This document shows, in pieces, positions 6,332 to 7,639 of a stretch of 7,639 nucleotides of DNA. The first letter of the stretch is position 1. Every line of letters begins with the position of its first letter. The translations under genes were made by a program, and so were the position numbers. The stretch comes from an uncultured Eubacteriales bacterium (GTDB lineage: Bacteria; Bacillota; Clostridia; Oscillospirales; Oscillospiraceae). Location: contig URCK01000072.1 of assembly GCA_900546295.1 (NCBI GenBank), positions 1-7,639 on the forward strand, given 5' to 3'. Under the pieces are notes generated by a model. That model did no database searches. It was given only the letters and a program-made list of their open reading frames with translations, and was not told the origin of the DNA.

Positions 6332-7161
6332 CAGCCGTCCACCTCTTCCTTTCTCTTTTTGCCCTCATCCAGAAGGCGGATGAGTTCTTTTTCGTCGTTT
6401 TGCTCCATCGCGGCCTTGTACTGCGACAAATGCTCGATGTAGCAGTCGATCTCCTTCAATAGAAAGTCCCGATTTTCCAGAAACAGCTCCGCCCACATGT
6501 GGGGCGCGAGCCACGCAACGCGCGTCATGTCCTTGTAGCTGCCGGCGGAAAAGCCCTTGTGCTTCTTTGCCGTGGGACTCTTAATATAAGCGTTCGAGGC
6601 CACGTGCGCAAGCTGCGAGGTGAAGGCGATCATCTCGTCGTGCTGCTCGGCAGTCGTAACGGAGTAGCTCCCAAAGCCCGCGGGCGAGAGCAAGTCCTTC
6701 ACATGGCTCAATAGTTCGATATCATCAAAGCGCGGCGGCACGAGCACCATCGGCGCGCCGCGGTAAAGGTCGGCTTTAGCGTACTTGAAGCCCGAAAACT
6801 GCGTGCCCGCCATCGGGTGTCCGCCAAGGTAGGTGATGCCGTACTGCGCGGCGATGGGAAAGCAGGCCGCGCAGACCGTGCGCTTTGTGCCGCAGCAGTC
6901 GATAACGATCGTGTGAGAGGCGATCTTCGGCGCGTTTTTCCGGAGCCATTCGACCGCCGCCGCGGGGCAGACCGCCAGCAGGATGAGGTCGCATTCCGCC
7001 ATTGTCCCGTCGGTAAGCTCTTCGTCCACCGCGCCGCTGATGACGGCAAACGACAGCACGTCGCGGTCGATATCCTGCGCGAGCACGCGCTCGCCAGAAG
7101 CATGGTAGGCCTTGGCAAACGAGCCGCCGATGAGGCCAAGGCCGACGATCCCGACCGTCAT
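6331..7161 (-). CDS. tyrA: Prephenate dehydrogenase without ACT domain, 276 aa
   Basis: TyrA oxidatively decarboxylates prephenate to 4-hydroxyphenylpyruvate for tyrosine synthesis. The N-terminal Rossmann fold has GLGLIGGSFA (7-16) and an acidic Asp30 at the end of the second strand (VLAQD), pointing to NAD rather than NADP. The catalytic region has GGHPMAGT (113-120), TSQLAHVAS (181-189) and SYKDMTRVAWLAPHMWAELFLEN (208-230, conserved Arg214), matching the substrate-binding SFRDxTR region. The helical dimerisation domain runs to the end, which is Lys/Glu-rich. At 276 residues it lacks the C-terminal ACT domain found in the longer ~360-residue Gram-positive TyrA proteins, and it carries no chorismate mutase, so prephenate must come from PheA in this operon or a separate mutase. 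The ATG overlaps the DAHP synthase stop (ATGA at 7161-7158) with only a poor SD, implying coupling. Confidence 0.94.
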   Translation of the reverse strand: MTVGIVGLGLIGGSFAKAYHASGERVLAQDIDRDVLSFAVISGAVDEELTDGTMAECDLILLAVCPAAAVEWLRKNAPKIASHTIVIDCCGTKRTVCAACFPIAAQYGITYLGGHPMAGTQFSGFKYAKADLYRGAPMVLVPPRFDDIELLSHVKDLLSPAGFGSYSVTTAEQHDEMIAFTSQLAHVASNAYIKSPTAKKHKGFSAGSYKDMTRVAWLAPHMWAELFLENRDFLLKEIDCYIEHLSQYKAAMEQNDEKELIRLLDEGKKRKEEVDG

Positions 7162-7639
7162 TGCGCCACCGCCTCTCTCACGCGGCGCACGGCCCCCGCA
7201 AGATCGTCATACTGCTCGGGACGCAGCGACTGCGCGCCGTCGCACAGCGCGTGCATGGGATCGTTGTGCACCTCGATGATGAGTCCGTCGCTGCCGCAGG
7301 CGGCAGCGGCCAGCGCCATGGGGCGCACAAGGCGCGCAATGCCGGTGGCGTGGCTCGGGTCGACGATAACGGGCAGGTGCGTCAGTTCCTTGAGCATCGG
7401 CACGGCCGCAAGGTCGAGCGTATTTCTCGTGTAGTCGTCGTAGGTGCGGATGCCTCGCTCGCAGAGGATGACCTGCTCGTTGCCGCCGGCCATGATGTAC
7501 TCTGCGCTCATCAAAAGCTCCTTGAGGGTGCTGGCAAGGCCGCGCTTTAAGAGGATGGGCTTGCGAAGTCTGCCGAGCTCGCGCAGCAGGTCGAAGTTCT
7601 GCATGTTGCGCGCGCCGACCTGAATGAGGTCGACGTCTT
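7158..7639 (-). CDS. aroF: 3-deoxy-7-phosphoheptulonate (DAHP) synthase, type I-beta, C-terminal part (5' end beyond window)
   Basis: This is the first committed step, condensing PEP with erythrose 4-phosphate. The frame is open to the right edge: eleven codons before the first visible ATG read DVDLIQVGARN, continuing into MQNFDLL, so that ATG (7602-7604) is internal and the gene is cut by the window. About 159 C-terminal residues are visible out of roughly 335-340. Motifs of the KDO8P-synthase-like I-beta class are QVGARNMQNFDLL, PILLKRGL (active-site Lys), ILCERGIRTYDDYTRNTLDL, HLPVIVDPSHATG (metal His), LIIEVHNDP (metal Glu) and ALCDGAQSLRP. The region where an N-terminal ACT-like or chorismate mutase regulatory domain would lie is outside the window, so feedback control cannot be judged. 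The stop overlaps the tyrA start. The symbol aroF is used loosely; the same class is also called aroG or aroA in Bacillus. Confidence 0.93.
   Translation of the reverse strand, partial: DVDLIQVGARNMQNFDLLRELGRLRKPILLKRGLASTLKELLMSAEYIMAGGNEQVILCERGIRTYDDYTRNTLDLAAVPMLKELTHLPVIVDPSHATGIARLVRPMALAAAACGSDGLIIEVHNDPMHALCDGAQSLRPEQYDDLAGAVRRVREAVAQ

Noticed and set aside
7602..7604. ATG at 7604 as the true start of DAHP synthase
   Set aside because: The upstream in-frame codons encode the conserved QVGARN segment, so the ATG is internal and the gene continues outside the window.
1..7639. tRNA, rRNA, CRISPR array, insertion sequence, attachment sites or riboswitch
   Set aside because: No cloverleaf, spaced direct repeats, terminal inverted repeats, transposase motifs or leader-type structures were seen. 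The non-coding space totals under 200 nt and is largely occupied by two terminators.

Overview
The window looks like a chromosomal segment of a GC-rich (roughly 60%) Firmicute of the class Clostridia, possibly a gut Oscillospirales-type lineage. The evidence is indirect: strong GAGGTGA/AAGGAG ribosome binding sites, clostridial-style variants of the Aro proteins (AroC 'FGQSHSPAIG', AroA 'SKSQAHR' and 'CGESGSTLR'), and a compact shikimate operon. The taxonomic call is an inference; no rRNA or species-specific marker is present.

Region 1-98 is the 3' end of an unidentified plus-strand gene, followed by a strong hairpin terminator (119-145). A small plus-strand orphan gene of 108 codons (191-517) follows and ends at a long hairpin (528-572) that it shares with the convergent aro operon.

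The rest of the window (575-7639, minus strand) is one tightly packed operon for chorismate, phenylalanine and tyrosine synthesis. In transcription order it reads: DAHP synthase (type I-beta, 5' end outside the window), tyrA, aroB, aroA, aroC, pheA, and an aroE-aroK fusion. The junctions are ATGA overlaps (DAHPS/tyrA, aroB/aroA, aroA/aroC), a TGATG overlap (tyrA/aroB), a 5-nt gap with the SD built over the stop codon (aroC/pheA), and a directly abutting TGA-ATG (pheA/aroEK). This implies translational coupling throughout.

Together the genes cover the seven-step path from erythrose 4-phosphate and PEP to chorismate except one step, 3-dehydroquinate dehydratase (aroD/aroQ), which is not in the window. 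They also provide the chorismate mutase-prephenate dehydratase branch to phenylpyruvate and the prephenate dehydrogenase branch to 4-hydroxyphenylpyruvate. The operon promoter and any leader control lie upstream, beyond position 7639.

I do not see a previously undescribed system. The points worth a second look are the linker-less AroE-AroK fusion with a short kinase lid, an EPSP synthase with non-canonical residues at glyphosate-relevant positions, substitutions beside the AroE catalytic Asp, the absent dehydroquinase, and the unrecognised 108-residue protein.
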